Shown: positions 1 through 8,781 of the stretch, in pieces
Numbering within the stretch: the stretch's first letter is position 1
Layout of the letters: every line of letters starts with the position of its first letter
Assembly: GCF_049701175.1 (NCBI RefSeq)
Contig: NZ_JBNATW010000006.1
Coordinates: forward strand, 33,199-97,198
Reading direction: 5' to 3'
Length of the DNA: 64,000 nucleotides
From: Thermovenabulum sp049701175
GTDB taxonomy: Bacteria > Bacillota > Thermosediminibacteria > Thermosediminibacterales > Thermosediminibacteraceae
Position numbers and translations under genes: made by a program
Notes under the pieces: model-generated
The model's input: the letters and a program-made list of their open reading frames with translations, nothing else
Told to the model about the DNA's origin: nothing
The model's database searches: none

Positions 1-2109
1 AAAGGAATGACAAAATTTAAGGATGTAACTTCAACACACTGGGCATCCGGCTACATACAGGTAGCATCGGACCTCGGAATAGTCAAAGGTTATCCCGATG
101 GCACATTCAAACCCGAAGCAAACGTAACCTATGCCGAAGCAATCACAATGATTATGAGAGCCCTCGGTTATGAGCCAAAAGCAACTGCTCTCGGTGGATA
201 TCCCGGCGGATACCTCGCAGTAGCAGCTGAAAAAGGCGTAACCGATGATGTCAACGTAGTAAGCAACCTCGGCGCAACCCGCGGTGATGTTGCAAAAATG
301 ATCAACAACGCACTCGAAGTTCCTTTAATGGAACAAACATCATTCGGTGCTAACCCAACATGGACAGAGACTAATAAAAATCTACTTGAAAATAAATTAT
401 CAGTTAAAAAAGTTCTAGGAACAGTAAATAGTTATGACGAAGATGAAAATAAAGTAACTATTGAGACAAATGATTATGATGTAGCAGAGGGCATTTCTTT
501 CAAAGGCTTAGAAGGTGCCAAGGTAACTGCATGGAAGAAAGATGGTAAGATAATATTCTTTGCAGTTGATTCGGAAGTTGTTTATGATACAGTAAAATCA
601 ATAGGAACAGATGGCAAAATTGAATTGGCATTTGCTGGGAAAAAATACGAGAAAAACTCAACAGTTTCTGTTTCGGTAGATAAATATTATAAATTTATAA
701 TTAACGATGGTAAGATTGATAACGCAGAAGAGCTTATTGATGGAAATACTGTATCGCCTAAGTTAGTAAAAGAAGTAAATACTACTAAAGATAAAGAATA
801 TATAAGAACTTACACAAGTGATTCTTCAGTAACATCTACAACAAAATTAGACCCATCAGCCTTTACAATTGTTAAGAACAATAAAATAGCGACATTGGCA
901 GATATTAAGCCTGGCGATGTCATTTATATTGTTAATACGACAAGTCAAAAAGTGATAGTAGCTTTTGATCTTAAAGTCGAGGGTAAATTAACAGCATACA
1001 AACAAAATGATTATATAAAAGTTAATGGAACAACATATTACGTTGATGGAGTAACATTCTCAACAGACAATGGTGATACTTATGATGTTTTTAATGATGA
1101 TTTATTCAACACAAATGTGGTGGCATTAAAAGGTATTAAAAATAAAATAGTATTTGTAAAAGGAAATGTAGCTTCTTCAACAGCAGAATTCTATGGATTT
1201 GCATTAGATAAGACTTCTTCATTAGGTGAATATAAAGTAAAGGTATTAAAAGATGATGGAACAATAGCTGTTTACAATTATAAATCTTCAGTTGATTCAT
1301 ACTTACCAACATCTACGGGTGATTTAACTAAATTCTTCAAATTCAGTCTGAATTCAGATGGAGTAATAGATTCAGTAACTGTGTACAATGCAGTTTGTAC
1401 ACATACAATAACCGACGCTGGTAACGGTTATATGAAGGTAGTAGGAGATGCAGTTTACTACGTAAGCAATTCAGTTAAAGTATTTAATATGGAAGGAACA
1501 GGTGTAATTGATTCAGTTTATACTAATAACATTGCTAAACCAGAAGATGTTGAAATAGTGAACTGGGCTGATATAGTTAATGCGAAAAACATTGATTTAG
1601 ATGTTATAGCATATAAAGCGAGTGGAGATTCAGAATATAAAGCAATTGTTATTACAAGGGGATATAGCGCTTTAGCAGGAGATGAATTTGTAGGATTTGT
1701 AAAAGACGCTTATAAAGTATCAACAGATAAATATGAGGCAGTTATTATTACATCGGCAGGAGAAAAGACTTATACATTTAGCACAGATATTATTGGCAAG
1801 ATTGATAAATTAATAACTTATAGAGAAAAAGGAGCAAATGAAGCAGTATATACTGGTGAAACAACAGTTTCAACAACGGTTTATGATGTAGATACAACAA
1901 GATTGTTAGTAAAGTTAAGTGGCAATGTTTACAAAAAGGTTGCATCTGATGTATTAATAGTTGAAAAGAATGCAGATGGAGATCCTGAAGTGATTTCTCT
2001 ATCAGATCTAAAAGTCGAAGTTGAAGCAGCTGATACAAGTGGAGTATCGATAAAATACTATATTGATGCAGATACTGAAATCATAAAAGCTATTACAATA
2101 GGATACTAA
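1..2109 (+). CDS. S-layer protein with SLH repeats (5' end outside window)
   Basis: The reading frame is open from base 1, so the ATG at 7 is probably internal and the signal peptide and any earlier SLH repeat lie upstream. Residues 1-53 form one SLH repeat (FKDV start, GYPDGTFKPE core, TYAEAI helix). Residues about 60-110 form a second one (GGYPGGYLAVAAEKG, TRGDVAKMI). SLH domains bind pyruvylated secondary cell-wall polymer and anchor the protein to the wall. The remaining 580 residues are Asp/Lys/Thr/Val-rich, beta-type and cysteine-free, as in S-layer lattice domains. The first 350 bases use more C-ending codons than the rest, which is AT-rich. The gene ends just before a strong terminator, so it is the last gene of its transcript. 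Confidence 0.9.
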   Translation, partial: KGMTKFKDVTSTHWASGYIQVASDLGIVKGYPDGTFKPEANVTYAEAITMIMRALGYEPKATALGGYPGGYLAVAAEKGVTDDVNVVSNLGATRGDVAKMINNALEVPLMEQTSFGANPTWTETNKNLLENKLSVKKVLGTVNSYDEDENKVTIETNDYDVAEGISFKGLEGAKVTAWKKDGKIIFFAVDSEVVYDTVKSIGTDGKIELAFAGKKYEKNSTVSVSVDKYYKFIINDGKIDNAEELIDGNTVSPKLVKEVNTTKDKEYIRTYTSDSSVTSTTKLDPSAFTIVKNNKIATLADIKPGDVIYIVNTTSQKVIVAFDLKVEGKLTAYKQNDYIKVNGTTYYVDGVTFSTDNGDTYDVFNDDLFNTNVVALKGIKNKIVFVKGNVASSTAEFYGFALDKTSSLGEYKVKVLKDDGTIAVYNYKSSVDSYLPTSTGDLTKFFKFSLNSDGVIDSVTVYNAVCTHTITDAGNGYMKVVGDAVYYVSNSVKVFNMEGTGVIDSVYTNNIAKPEDVEIVNWADIVNAKNIDLDVIAYKASGDSEYKAIVITRGYSALAGDEFVGFVKDAYKVSTDKYEAVIITSAGEKTYTFSTDIIGKIDKLITYREKGANEAVYTGETTVSTTVYDVDTTRLLVKLSGNVYKKVASDVLIVEKNADGDPEVISLSDLKVEVEAADTSGVSIKYYIDADTEIIKAITIGY

Positions 2110-2114
2110 TAATG

Positions 2115-2145
2115 AAAAAAAGAGGGGATAATTTCCCCTCTTTTT
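2115..2145 (+). terminator. Rho-independent terminator of the S-layer gene
   Basis: A stem with arms AAAAAGAGGGG and TCCCCTCTTTTT closes over a short loop six bases after the S-layer stop codon. The 3' arm runs into a T tract. Confidence 0.9.
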
Positions 2146-2150
2146 GTTAT

Positions 2151-2370
2151 GTGCGCGCGGAATGCACGCGACCTTGATGGTGAAAGTCCATTACGGGGGT
2201 TGATAGCACCAACCGTTAGCTAAAGGCAAGGGTGTCCATCGCGAGGTGGAATCTGAAGGAAGCCGGAGGCAAAATCCCGGCCAGAGGAACACGAATTTCA
2301 TATGAGGCCAATGCAATTGATCGAGCCTTCTTAACAAAGTTAAAGCTTTACTACTGAAGGTTATAGAATT
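2151..2370 (+). mobile_element. Class IIC group II intron remnant (domain I only)
   Basis: The segment starts with GTGCG, the usual 5' end of a group II intron, one base after the T tract of the S-layer terminator. It carries hallmark domain I strings such as GCAAGGGTGTCC (2226-2237), GAGGTGGAATCTGAAGGAAG (2243-2262), AGGAACACGAATTTCATATG (2285-2304) and CTTAACAAAGTTAAAG. These follow in the same order as in the Oceanobacillus iheyensis class IIC intron as I remember it. I see no domain V, no branch-point domain VI and no reverse-transcriptase ORF, so only the 5' part remains. Insertion directly behind terminator hairpins is the known habit of class IIC introns. The 3' edge is approximate. 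Confidence 0.8.
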
Positions 2371-2373
2371 AAT

Positions 2374-2412
2374 AAAGGCGGGATTATTTAAACATTCCCC
2401 GCCTTTTTTATT
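2374..2412 (+). terminator. Terminator after the intron remnant
   Basis: Perfect 9-bp arms AAAGGCGGG (2374-2382) and CCCGCCTTT (2398-2406) are followed by a T tract. It separates the intron remnant from the ABC operon. Confidence 0.85.
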
Positions 2413-2504
2413 TTTCATTAAAAATTTCTCTAATTTCCACATTGCAAATATGATAAAATTAAAAATATAAAAATCTTTTTAAAATCTGTAAAAGGAGTAA
2501 ATTT

Positions 2505-3185
2505 ATGCTGATAGAATTAAAAAATATAAAAAAATACTACAAATCCGGTAAGTTAAATGTCAAAGCCCTTGATGGGGTGGATTTATCGGTGGAGGGGGGA
2601 GAGTTTTTATCAATAATGGGCCCTTCGGGGTCGGGGAAATCCACGCTTTTAAACATTATAGGTTGTCTCGATAAGCCTACGGAAGGGGAGTACATATTAA
2701 ACGGGAAGAATGTGGAAAGATTGAACGACGACGAGCTTTCGGATATAAGGAATAACTACATAGGGTTTGTGTTTCAGACCTTTCACCTTTTGCCCGATTA
2801 CAATGCACTATTTAATGTGGAAATTCCTCTAATTTATAGAGGAGTATCGAGCAAAGAAAGAAGGGAAAGGGCTGAAATGGCTTTAGAAGCGGTGGGTCTA
2901 AAGGACAGGATGAAGCACAGGCCCACAGAGCTTTCGGGTGGTGAACAGCAGAGAGTAGCAATAGCAAGGGCACTTGTTCAGGAACCTTTATTGATTTTGG
3001 CAGATGAGCCTACGGGAGCCCTTGATTCGAAAACGGGTAATTCCATTATGGAGCTTTTCTGCAGGTTAAACGAGGAAAAAAATTTGACCATTATTTTGGT
3101 AACCCATGACGAGAAGATGGCGCGCTATGGGAAAAGGGTGGTTCATATACTTGATGGGAAAATCCAGAGCGTAACCTATAATTGA
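2505..3185 (+). CDS. ABC transporter ATP-binding protein, MacB/LolD type
   Basis: Cytoplasmic ATPase (226 aa, normal length) of a MacB/YknY-type exporter. The Walker A motif GPSGSGKS is at residues 39-46, the Q-loop is in FVFQTFHLL, the signature LSGGEQQRVAIARAL is near residue 143, Walker B ILADEPT follows, and the switch His is in ILVTHD. It is followed 85 bp later by a membrane-fusion protein and then a FtsX-type permease, which is the YknXYZ/MacAB gene set. In Gram-positive relatives such systems export or protect against peptides. The substrate cannot be told from sequence. The ribosome binding site is AAAGGAG, 8 bases before ATG. Confidence 0.95.
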   Translation: MLIELKNIKKYYKSGKLNVKALDGVDLSVEGGEFLSIMGPSGSGKSTLLNIIGCLDKPTEGEYILNGKNVERLNDDELSDIRNNYIGFVFQTFHLLPDYNALFNVEIPLIYRGVSSKERRERAEMALEAVGLKDRMKHRPTELSGGEQQRVAIARALVQEPLLILADEPTGALDSKTGNSIMELFCRLNEEKNLTIILVTHDEKMARYGKRVVHILDGKIQSVTYN

Positions 3186-3270
3186 ACAAAATCGCTATAA
3201 AATAAATGTAATATTAAAAAACAAACTCAAAAATAATGATTTATTATTTTAAATTTTAAGGGGGCTTAAT

Positions 3271-4980
3271 ATGTTTAAAAAGATTACCGCATTTTTAGTT
3301 ATTACAGCACTCGTGGTGGCCGGGGGGTTTTACGCATTCAAGAGCCTTCTTCCTCCGCCGAAAAAGGAAGCTGAGGGGCCAATATATTCTACTGCGAAGG
3401 TCATCAGAGGGGATATAAACGTGGGGGTGGAGACTTCGGGGCCTTTATACCCCAACAGCAGCGGAGGTATCATGGTGCCATACAATCCCGAATCTCAGGG
3501 CATGGTAAGCTATATCATAGATGAGGTTTTGGTAAAGGCAGGAGATACCGTTGAGGCGGGGCAGGTCCTTGTGAAGCTCAGGGCCCCCAACATTCAAACA
3601 GAGCTTGAAAACCTTCAAAAACAGCTTGAGACTGCAAAAAAAGCCCTTGCGGATAAGCTCGGGACTACACCGGATAAGCTTTACGAGGTGGATCCTTCCA
3701 AAGGGATTACCCTAACCGCCCCCATTGACGGAAGGGTATTCGGACTTACGGCAAAGGAAGGAAGCGAGATTAAGGAAGGGGAAATAGTTGCAAAAATAGT
3801 AAACGATACAAAATATAGGGTAATTGCCAAGCTAAATCCTGCTGAATTCGAGATTGCTAAGGATTACAAAAAGGCTTTTTTGAGGTTTAACGTCTATGAC
3901 GGTGTGCTCGAAGGTGAAGTTGTAGAGGTAAACGATGAGCCGGTCCCGGAATCTACAGGGACTTCTTACTCGGAAGGAGACCAGATGTATCAGTACGTAT
4001 ACTACATGACCATTGAGGGTAAAAACCCTGGATTAATACAGCCCAATTTGACTGCTTATATAGGACTTGCAAAGGAAGGGGTGAAAAATCCCGAAAGCCC
4101 AGAAGTTTTGTGGCTTAAGTTCCCATCGAAGGTGGAAGGTTTCGCTGAAGAAGAATCGGTGTTTTCGACCGTTACCGCTCGGGTGACAAAGGTATTTGTT
4201 AAGGAAAGAAGCAGGGTGAAAAAAGGAGACCCCCTCATACAGCTTGCGGGCTCGGATGTAAAGGACTACATTCTTGAAGAATTGAAAAAAATATCTGAAC
4301 TTGAAAGCAAGATGTATAAGCTTCAAAACCAGCTTTCAATGCTTGAAATACGCGCACCGGTGAGCGGGGTTGTTGCGGATTTTAATGCAACAGTGGGTAA
4401 GACCGTAGGGATGGGTGAATGGCTCGGAAATATATTCAATCCCGAAGACATGACCATGTGGTGTCAGGTGGACGATATAGATATACTCCTCGTGAAGCAG
4501 GGGTCCCCCGTTAAGGTTACTATGGACGCACTACCGGGGAAAACCTTTGAAGGTTCGGTAATCTTTATATCGCCCATGGGAAAGGACCAAAGCGGTATTT
4601 CAAGGTTCGAGGTGCAAATAAAAGTAAAGGGCACGCCTGAGCTTAGACCGGGTATGCAGGCAAAGGCGTACATAGAAGCGGGCAGCGCTAAAAACGTCCT
4701 CCTTGTTCCAGTAGAAGCGGTATTTGAAGAAGACGGACAGCCGAAAGTAGAAGTTTTAAATCCCGATGGTACCACAAAAGTTGTAAGCGTGCAGCTCGGG
4801 CTCATGAACGACAGGTACGCCGAGATAAAAAGCGGACTAAAAGAAGGCGATGAAGTGGTGACGGGTTCAAGCTTTGATGTCCTTCCATCGCAGCACATAA
4901 AGACGGATAAACTCCTTCCCGGGCAGAATAACAATCAAAGCGGTGGCAACAATCAGCAAAATCAAGAAAGCGGCAAATGA
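3271..4980 (+). CDS. Membrane-fusion (HlyD/MacA-like) adaptor, duplicated architecture
   Basis: Periplasmic-adaptor family protein of a MacAB/YknXYZ-like exporter, held by one N-terminal membrane helix (residues about 5-25). At 569 aa it is far longer than the usual 350-400. The extra length looks like a tandem repeat of the adaptor plan. Residues about 70-260 hold a lipoyl-like half-motif (VKAGDTVEAGQVLVKL), a coiled-coil hairpin and a beta-barrel part. Residues about 300-530 repeat these elements (VKKGDPLIQL, a coiled coil ELESKMYKLQNQL, IRAPVSGVVADF, then a barrel and a membrane-proximal domain). The C-terminus is Asn/Gln-rich. The stop at 4980 lies 11 bp before the permease start. Confidence 0.9.
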   Translation: MFKKITAFLVITALVVAGGFYAFKSLLPPPKKEAEGPIYSTAKVIRGDINVGVETSGPLYPNSSGGIMVPYNPESQGMVSYIIDEVLVKAGDTVEAGQVLVKLRAPNIQTELENLQKQLETAKKALADKLGTTPDKLYEVDPSKGITLTAPIDGRVFGLTAKEGSEIKEGEIVAKIVNDTKYRVIAKLNPAEFEIAKDYKKAFLRFNVYDGVLEGEVVEVNDEPVPESTGTSYSEGDQMYQYVYYMTIEGKNPGLIQPNLTAYIGLAKEGVKNPESPEVLWLKFPSKVEGFAEEESVFSTVTARVTKVFVKERSRVKKGDPLIQLAGSDVKDYILEELKKISELESKMYKLQNQLSMLEIRAPVSGVVADFNATVGKTVGMGEWLGNIFNPEDMTMWCQVDDIDILLVKQGSPVKVTMDALPGKTFEGSVIFISPMGKDQSGISRFEVQIKVKGTPELRPGMQAKAYIEAGSAKNVLLVPVEAVFEEDGQPKVEVLNPDGTTKVVSVQLGLMNDRYAEIKSGLKEGDEVVTGSSFDVLPSQHIKTDKLLPGQNNNQSGGNNQQNQESGK

Positions 4981-4990
4981 GGTGAAAATA

Positions 4991-6334
4991 ATGAAAAAGA
5001 ACGGCCTCAGGGCCTTTTTTATTAAGCTTTTTTTCTCAGCAAAAATGGCGTGGCACGGGGTTGCGGCAAAGCCCCTCAGAACCTTTTTGACGGTGCTCGG
5101 GATTGCAATTGGTGTAGCATCTGTAATAAGCCTTATGGGAATAGGCGAAGGGGCGCGCCTTGAAGTCTTAAAGCAATTTGAAAGCCTCGGCTCAAATGTT
5201 ATAGTGATAAAAGCTCAGGACCCTAAGGTGGAATTCAGCCCTGATGAAGCTTTTGAGCTTAAAGAAAGGGTAAGCGGTATTAAATATGCGACGCCTATTA
5301 TTAAGACAAAGGCGATAATGCGCTGGAGAAGGGCGAGGGGCGAAGTGGACATACTCGGTGCGGGAAGCGAGTATTATAAGGTAAGGGATTATAAGGTAAT
5401 TACGGGACATTTTTTTACCGAATGGCATGTAAAAGAAAGGGCAAAGGTAGCGGTTTTGGGATACAACTTGGGGAAAAGCCTTCTAAACGGAAGGTCCCCG
5501 GTAGGGGCTACCTTTACTTTAAACAACGAGACCTACAGGGTGGTAGGGGTGCTTTCTAAAAAAGGCAATAGTCAGGAGGGACTGGATGACCTCATAATAA
5601 TCCCCTATACAACAGCTCTTAAAATAGCGGAGAAAAGGACCGTTGACGAGATATGGATAAAGGCGGATTCCGCAAAAAGTGCGGACCTTGCCATAGCTCA
5701 GCTCGGGAGGATTTACAGGAGAAAGCTCGGGATTGACCTGAAAGCCCCTAAGATAAATCCGGAAAATCAAAACAAAGAATGGCAGGGAGAAAAGGGGAAG
5801 CTACCAAATCCCGAAAGTGCTGAAAATCCTACAACTCCTACAGAAAAGCCGGAAAACAATAAAAATACCACCAGCGATATAATAGCTGGTAAAGAATTAA
5901 TAACAATAACTAATATGAACAACCTCATCGAAGAAGCGGATAAGGCAAACAGGGTAATGACCCTTCTTCTTGCGGGGATTGCGTCTGTATCCCTTCTCGT
6001 AGGCGGGCTCGGCATAATGAATATAATGCTCGTTGCCGTATCGGAAAGGATTTCCGAGATAGGTTTAAAGCGGGCCCTCGGAGCAAAAAAATCGGACCTT
6101 TTATTGCAGTTTATCTTAGAAAGCGTGATTTTGAGCCTGCTCGGCGCCGTAGCGGGGATACTCGCGGGTATATGGGGAGTGAAGATTTTTACTACTTACG
6201 GGCTTTACGCCGTAGTAAGCATTAATGCTCTAAAGGTTTCAACCTTTGTTGCCCTCGGCTGCGGGCTAATATTTGGCGTATACCCCGCATACCTTGCGTC
6301 TTCTGTACCGCCGGTAGAGGCCCTGAGAAGATAG
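4991..6334 (+). CDS. ABC transporter permease, MacB/FtsX family
   Basis: Permease subunit (447 aa) with the MacB plan: an N-terminal membrane helix (TFLTVLGIAIGVASVISLMG), a large extracellular MacB-PCD domain, and three C-terminal helices ending in the family motif PPVEALRR. The helix-2 region has ISEIGLKRALGAKKSDLLLQF, the coupling region that contacts the ATPase. The frame opens at 4943 inside the adaptor gene, but GAGGTGA sits 7 bases before the ATG at 4991, so I place the start there. A Pro/Asn/Glu-rich linker (about residues 255-300) sits in the extracellular domain just before the second membrane helix and looks like low-complexity filler. Confidence 0.92.
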   Translation: MKKNGLRAFFIKLFFSAKMAWHGVAAKPLRTFLTVLGIAIGVASVISLMGIGEGARLEVLKQFESLGSNVIVIKAQDPKVEFSPDEAFELKERVSGIKYATPIIKTKAIMRWRRARGEVDILGAGSEYYKVRDYKVITGHFFTEWHVKERAKVAVLGYNLGKSLLNGRSPVGATFTLNNETYRVVGVLSKKGNSQEGLDDLIIIPYTTALKIAEKRTVDEIWIKADSAKSADLAIAQLGRIYRRKLGIDLKAPKINPENQNKEWQGEKGKLPNPESAENPTTPTEKPENNKNTTSDIIAGKELITITNMNNLIEEADKANRVMTLLLAGIASVSLLVGGLGIMNIMLVAVSERISEIGLKRALGAKKSDLLLQFILESVILSLLGAVAGILAGIWGVKIFTTYGLYAVVSINALKVSTFVALGCGLIFGVYPAYLASSVPPVEALRR

Positions 6335-6347
6335 TAATCCAGCGGGC

Positions 6348-6773
6348 TCATTTTAATCCCTCCAGTATCATTTCTACAGCTCTTTTATATTGTGGGTATA
6401 CCTCTTTATATTTCAGGCTTACTTTTTCTATCAAATCGGTTACAGCATCTTCATCCTTAACCAATACGGGCAATCCATTTCTTAAAATGTTGAAGGCAAT
6501 TATGGTGTTAGAGTGGTTCACCGAACGGATGTCAAAGGGATGCCCTTCAAAATTTAAAAGCTTTAAGTATAATGTTTCAATAATATCCTCCGCTTTTTCT
6601 TCGTCTACGAAATCATAAAAAATAATTCCTATGTCTATGTCGCTGTCGGGGCGCATTAAATCGAGGCTTGAGCCGAAAAGGTAGACGCCCGCTATTTCAT
6701 CAAAGGAAGAAAGTTTTTGGATTATATATGCTTTTAACTTATCCAAATCGATTTTTACCAAATCCCTCGGCAT
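6348..6773 (-). CDS. MNT-type nucleotidyltransferase (MntA-like), orphan
   Basis: Minimal nucleotidyltransferase of 141 aa. The motif GSSLDLMRPDSDIDIG gives the GS and DxD metal ligands, and the Asp in HPFDIRSV is the likely third carboxylate. In HepT-MntA toxin-antitoxin pairs the MntA partner adds AMP to the toxin HepT. Here no HepT gene is adjacent: the next gene upstream is divergent (polysaccharide deacetylase) and the gene downstream is the convergent permease. It may act on a HepT elsewhere, be a relic, or have an unrelated substrate. The C-terminal helix (KYKEVYPQYKRAVEMILEGL) is as in the family. Confidence 0.85.
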   Translation of the reverse strand: MPRDLVKIDLDKLKAYIIQKLSSFDEIAGVYLFGSSLDLMRPDSDIDIGIIFYDFVDEEKAEDIIETLYLKLLNFEGHPFDIRSVNHSNTIIAFNILRNGLPVLVKDEDAVTDLIEKVSLKYKEVYPQYKRAVEMILEGLK

Positions 6774-6944
6774 TTATAGCACCGTCCTTTAAAACTTCGT
6801 TATTTATAAATTACCACAATTTTTATATAATTAAAAGCATTATATTGCCAAAAAATGTTTTTGGGGTAAAGTATTTTTTGTATTAAAATAATGTTAGCAA
6901 AGGGAGAGTATATTAGTTATAAAAATTTTTAAGAAGGTGTAAGA

Positions 6945-8204
6945 ATGAGCTATTTTGTTGTGACGGGGCTATTTTCATACTTGGTCGGGGGATTTTTCGT
7001 ATTCAAAAAAAGGGAAACTTTTACTCAAATAGTGGAATTTTTAAAAGGCTATCTTACAATGTTTTTTGCAGGGCTTTACCTTCATTCAGGGCTCACTTAT
7101 CTTTTTTCTTCAATGGGAGTCTTAGCAGGGCACACGCGCCCTTTTTTTAAGGGCTTTAGAGGGGATACAACCGAGGCTCTTGCCCTGGGCATCATCTTTT
7201 ATTTGTCGTGGAAGATGGGGCTTATACTCTTTTTCTTTTTCCTTGTTCTAAAGCAATTTGGGGAAGATTACGACGATGCGGTTTTTATTACCTCTCTTTT
7301 GATACCCATTATATGCTTTAGATTTTTCAGAACGGATTCCTTTAACATAATTTGTATAATCATTTTTGTCCAGCTTGCGATACAGTTTTGGCCCGATTAC
7401 TTGGAAAAAAGGATAAAGTCAGCTTTTATAAATAAAACAGTGCTTGGGCTTGCGGTATTTTTTATCATTGCCCTGTTTTTCTTTAATAAATACGTCTACA
7501 AAGGTTTTGGAATGCAAAAGGATTTGATAAGGCACGGTCCGGGACAATTTAAATATGTGGCAATTACCTTTGACGACGGGCCGGACCCCCTTTATACACC
7601 TGAAATTTTGGACATACTGCTGGAAAAAAGGGTGCCGGCGACCTTTTTCCTTATTGGCAAGAATGTGGAAAGTTATCCTGATATAGCTAGAAGGATAGTA
7701 AAGGAAGGGCACTCGGTGGGGAACCACACCTACAGCCACAAAAGCCTAATACCCCTTTCTGCGAAAGGGCAGGAGGATGAGATAAAAAAATGCGAAAAGG
7801 CCATTGAAGAGGTGACGGGTGTAAGGCCTTTGCTCTTTAGGCCGCCGAGGGGAGTATATACCTCTTTTGCAAGGAAGCTTTTAAAGGACGAAAGGTATAC
7901 CATCGTTTTGTGGGACGTAAGCGCCATGGACTGGGCGGAGCTTCCGCCGGATAAGATTGTGGAAAGGGTGGTTTCCAATGTAAAACCCGGGTCCATAATC
8001 CTCTTTCACGATTCCGGAGATTTGGTGACCTTTAAAGGTGGTAACAGAACATCGACAGTTCAGGCACTTCCCAGGGTAATAGATGAGCTGAAAAAACAGG
8101 GTTATGAATTTGTGACGATTGATCAGATGATATTCCTTTCGGAACTTATGGAAACGGAGGAAAGGCTTGATGAGAATAAGAACGGCGGTTTTGAAGGACG
8201 TTGA
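6945..8204 (+). CDS. PlsY-like membrane domain fused to polysaccharide deacetylase
   Basis: Two-part protein of 419 aa. Residues 1-185 are hydrophobic with about five or six membrane helices. They resemble the acyl-phosphate:glycerol-3-phosphate acyltransferase PlsY in order and spacing: FLKGY for the DxxKG loop, GHTRPFFKGFRGDTTEALALG for the GH-FPVFLGFKGGKGVAT loop, then the last two helices. The PlsY glycine-lysine catalytic loop is not kept, so acyltransfer is unlikely. Residues about 200-385 are a complete NodB-type deacetylase: TFDDG, the metal His pair in GNHTYSH, RPPRG, WDVSAMDW and ILFHDSG. The enzyme should remove acetyl groups from a cell-wall or capsule polysaccharide outside the membrane. 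The tail (about 390-419) is charged. Confidence 0.88.
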   Translation: MSYFVVTGLFSYLVGGFFVFKKRETFTQIVEFLKGYLTMFFAGLYLHSGLTYLFSSMGVLAGHTRPFFKGFRGDTTEALALGIIFYLSWKMGLILFFFFLVLKQFGEDYDDAVFITSLLIPIICFRFFRTDSFNIICIIIFVQLAIQFWPDYLEKRIKSAFINKTVLGLAVFFIIALFFFNKYVYKGFGMQKDLIRHGPGQFKYVAITFDDGPDPLYTPEILDILLEKRVPATFFLIGKNVESYPDIARRIVKEGHSVGNHTYSHKSLIPLSAKGQEDEIKKCEKAIEEVTGVRPLLFRPPRGVYTSFARKLLKDERYTIVLWDVSAMDWAELPPDKIVERVVSNVKPGSIILFHDSGDLVTFKGGNRTSTVQALPRVIDELKKQGYEFVTIDQMIFLSELMETEERLDENKNGGFEGR

Positions 8205-8781
8205 ATCCATAGCTGAAGTATTTTTGAAGGCCTTTGAAGGAAGCATAAAATTTTTTACACCCATAACATCGGGCATAAAAAGGGCCTTTTGTGCCCTTTT
8301 TACCCTTCTGATTTGCACCTTCAAAGAAGGCGTAATGGTTGCCGAGGAGGAAAATAAAATTGTTGGTTATATAGTAATGGCGGACAATGTGAAAAGATTG
8401 TGGAAAGAAGCTTTTTTATCCGGCTTTATTTTTAAATTTATAATAAACTACTTTAGGGGGGATTACGGAGTAAAGATAAAAGACGCCCTCAGGATAGTTT
8501 TTAACAAGTTATTCTTCTTAAGGTTTGAAGTAAATACCGCTTCATCGGCCCAGCTTTTATCTATCGGGGTGCTGCCCGAGTGTCACGGGAAAGGCATAGG
8601 AAAGGCGCTTTTAGAAAAGGGGATGGAGTATATAAGGAAAAAGGGGATAAAAAGGGTAAAGCTTGAGGTGAGGCCCAACAATACATCTGCGGTAAAACTA
8701 TATGAAAGGTTTGGGTTTAAGGTAAAAGGGAGGACAAGGGACCTTCAGGGAGAATGGCTCATAATGGTGTGGGAAGGTTAA
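8170..8781 (+). CDS. GNAT family N-acetyltransferase
   Basis: Acetyl-CoA-dependent acetyltransferase of 203 aa. The acetyl-CoA loop is GVLPECHGKGIGKALLEKG, followed by RVKLEVRPNNTSAVKLYERFGFKVKGRT, the typical motif B and C-terminal strand. It resembles RimI/YkwB-type members, and the acceptor is unknown. The frame also allows TTG at 8167, but ATG at 8170 has GGAGG nine bases upstream. It overlaps the deacetylase gene by 35 bases, so the two are probably translationally coupled. Confidence 0.88.
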   Translation: MRIRTAVLKDVESIAEVFLKAFEGSIKFFTPITSGIKRAFCALFTLLICTFKEGVMVAEEENKIVGYIVMADNVKRLWKEAFLSGFIFKFIINYFRGDYGVKIKDALRIVFNKLFFLRFEVNTASSAQLLSIGVLPECHGKGIGKALLEKGMEYIRKKGIKRVKLEVRPNNTSAVKLYERFGFKVKGRTRDLQGEWLIMVWEG

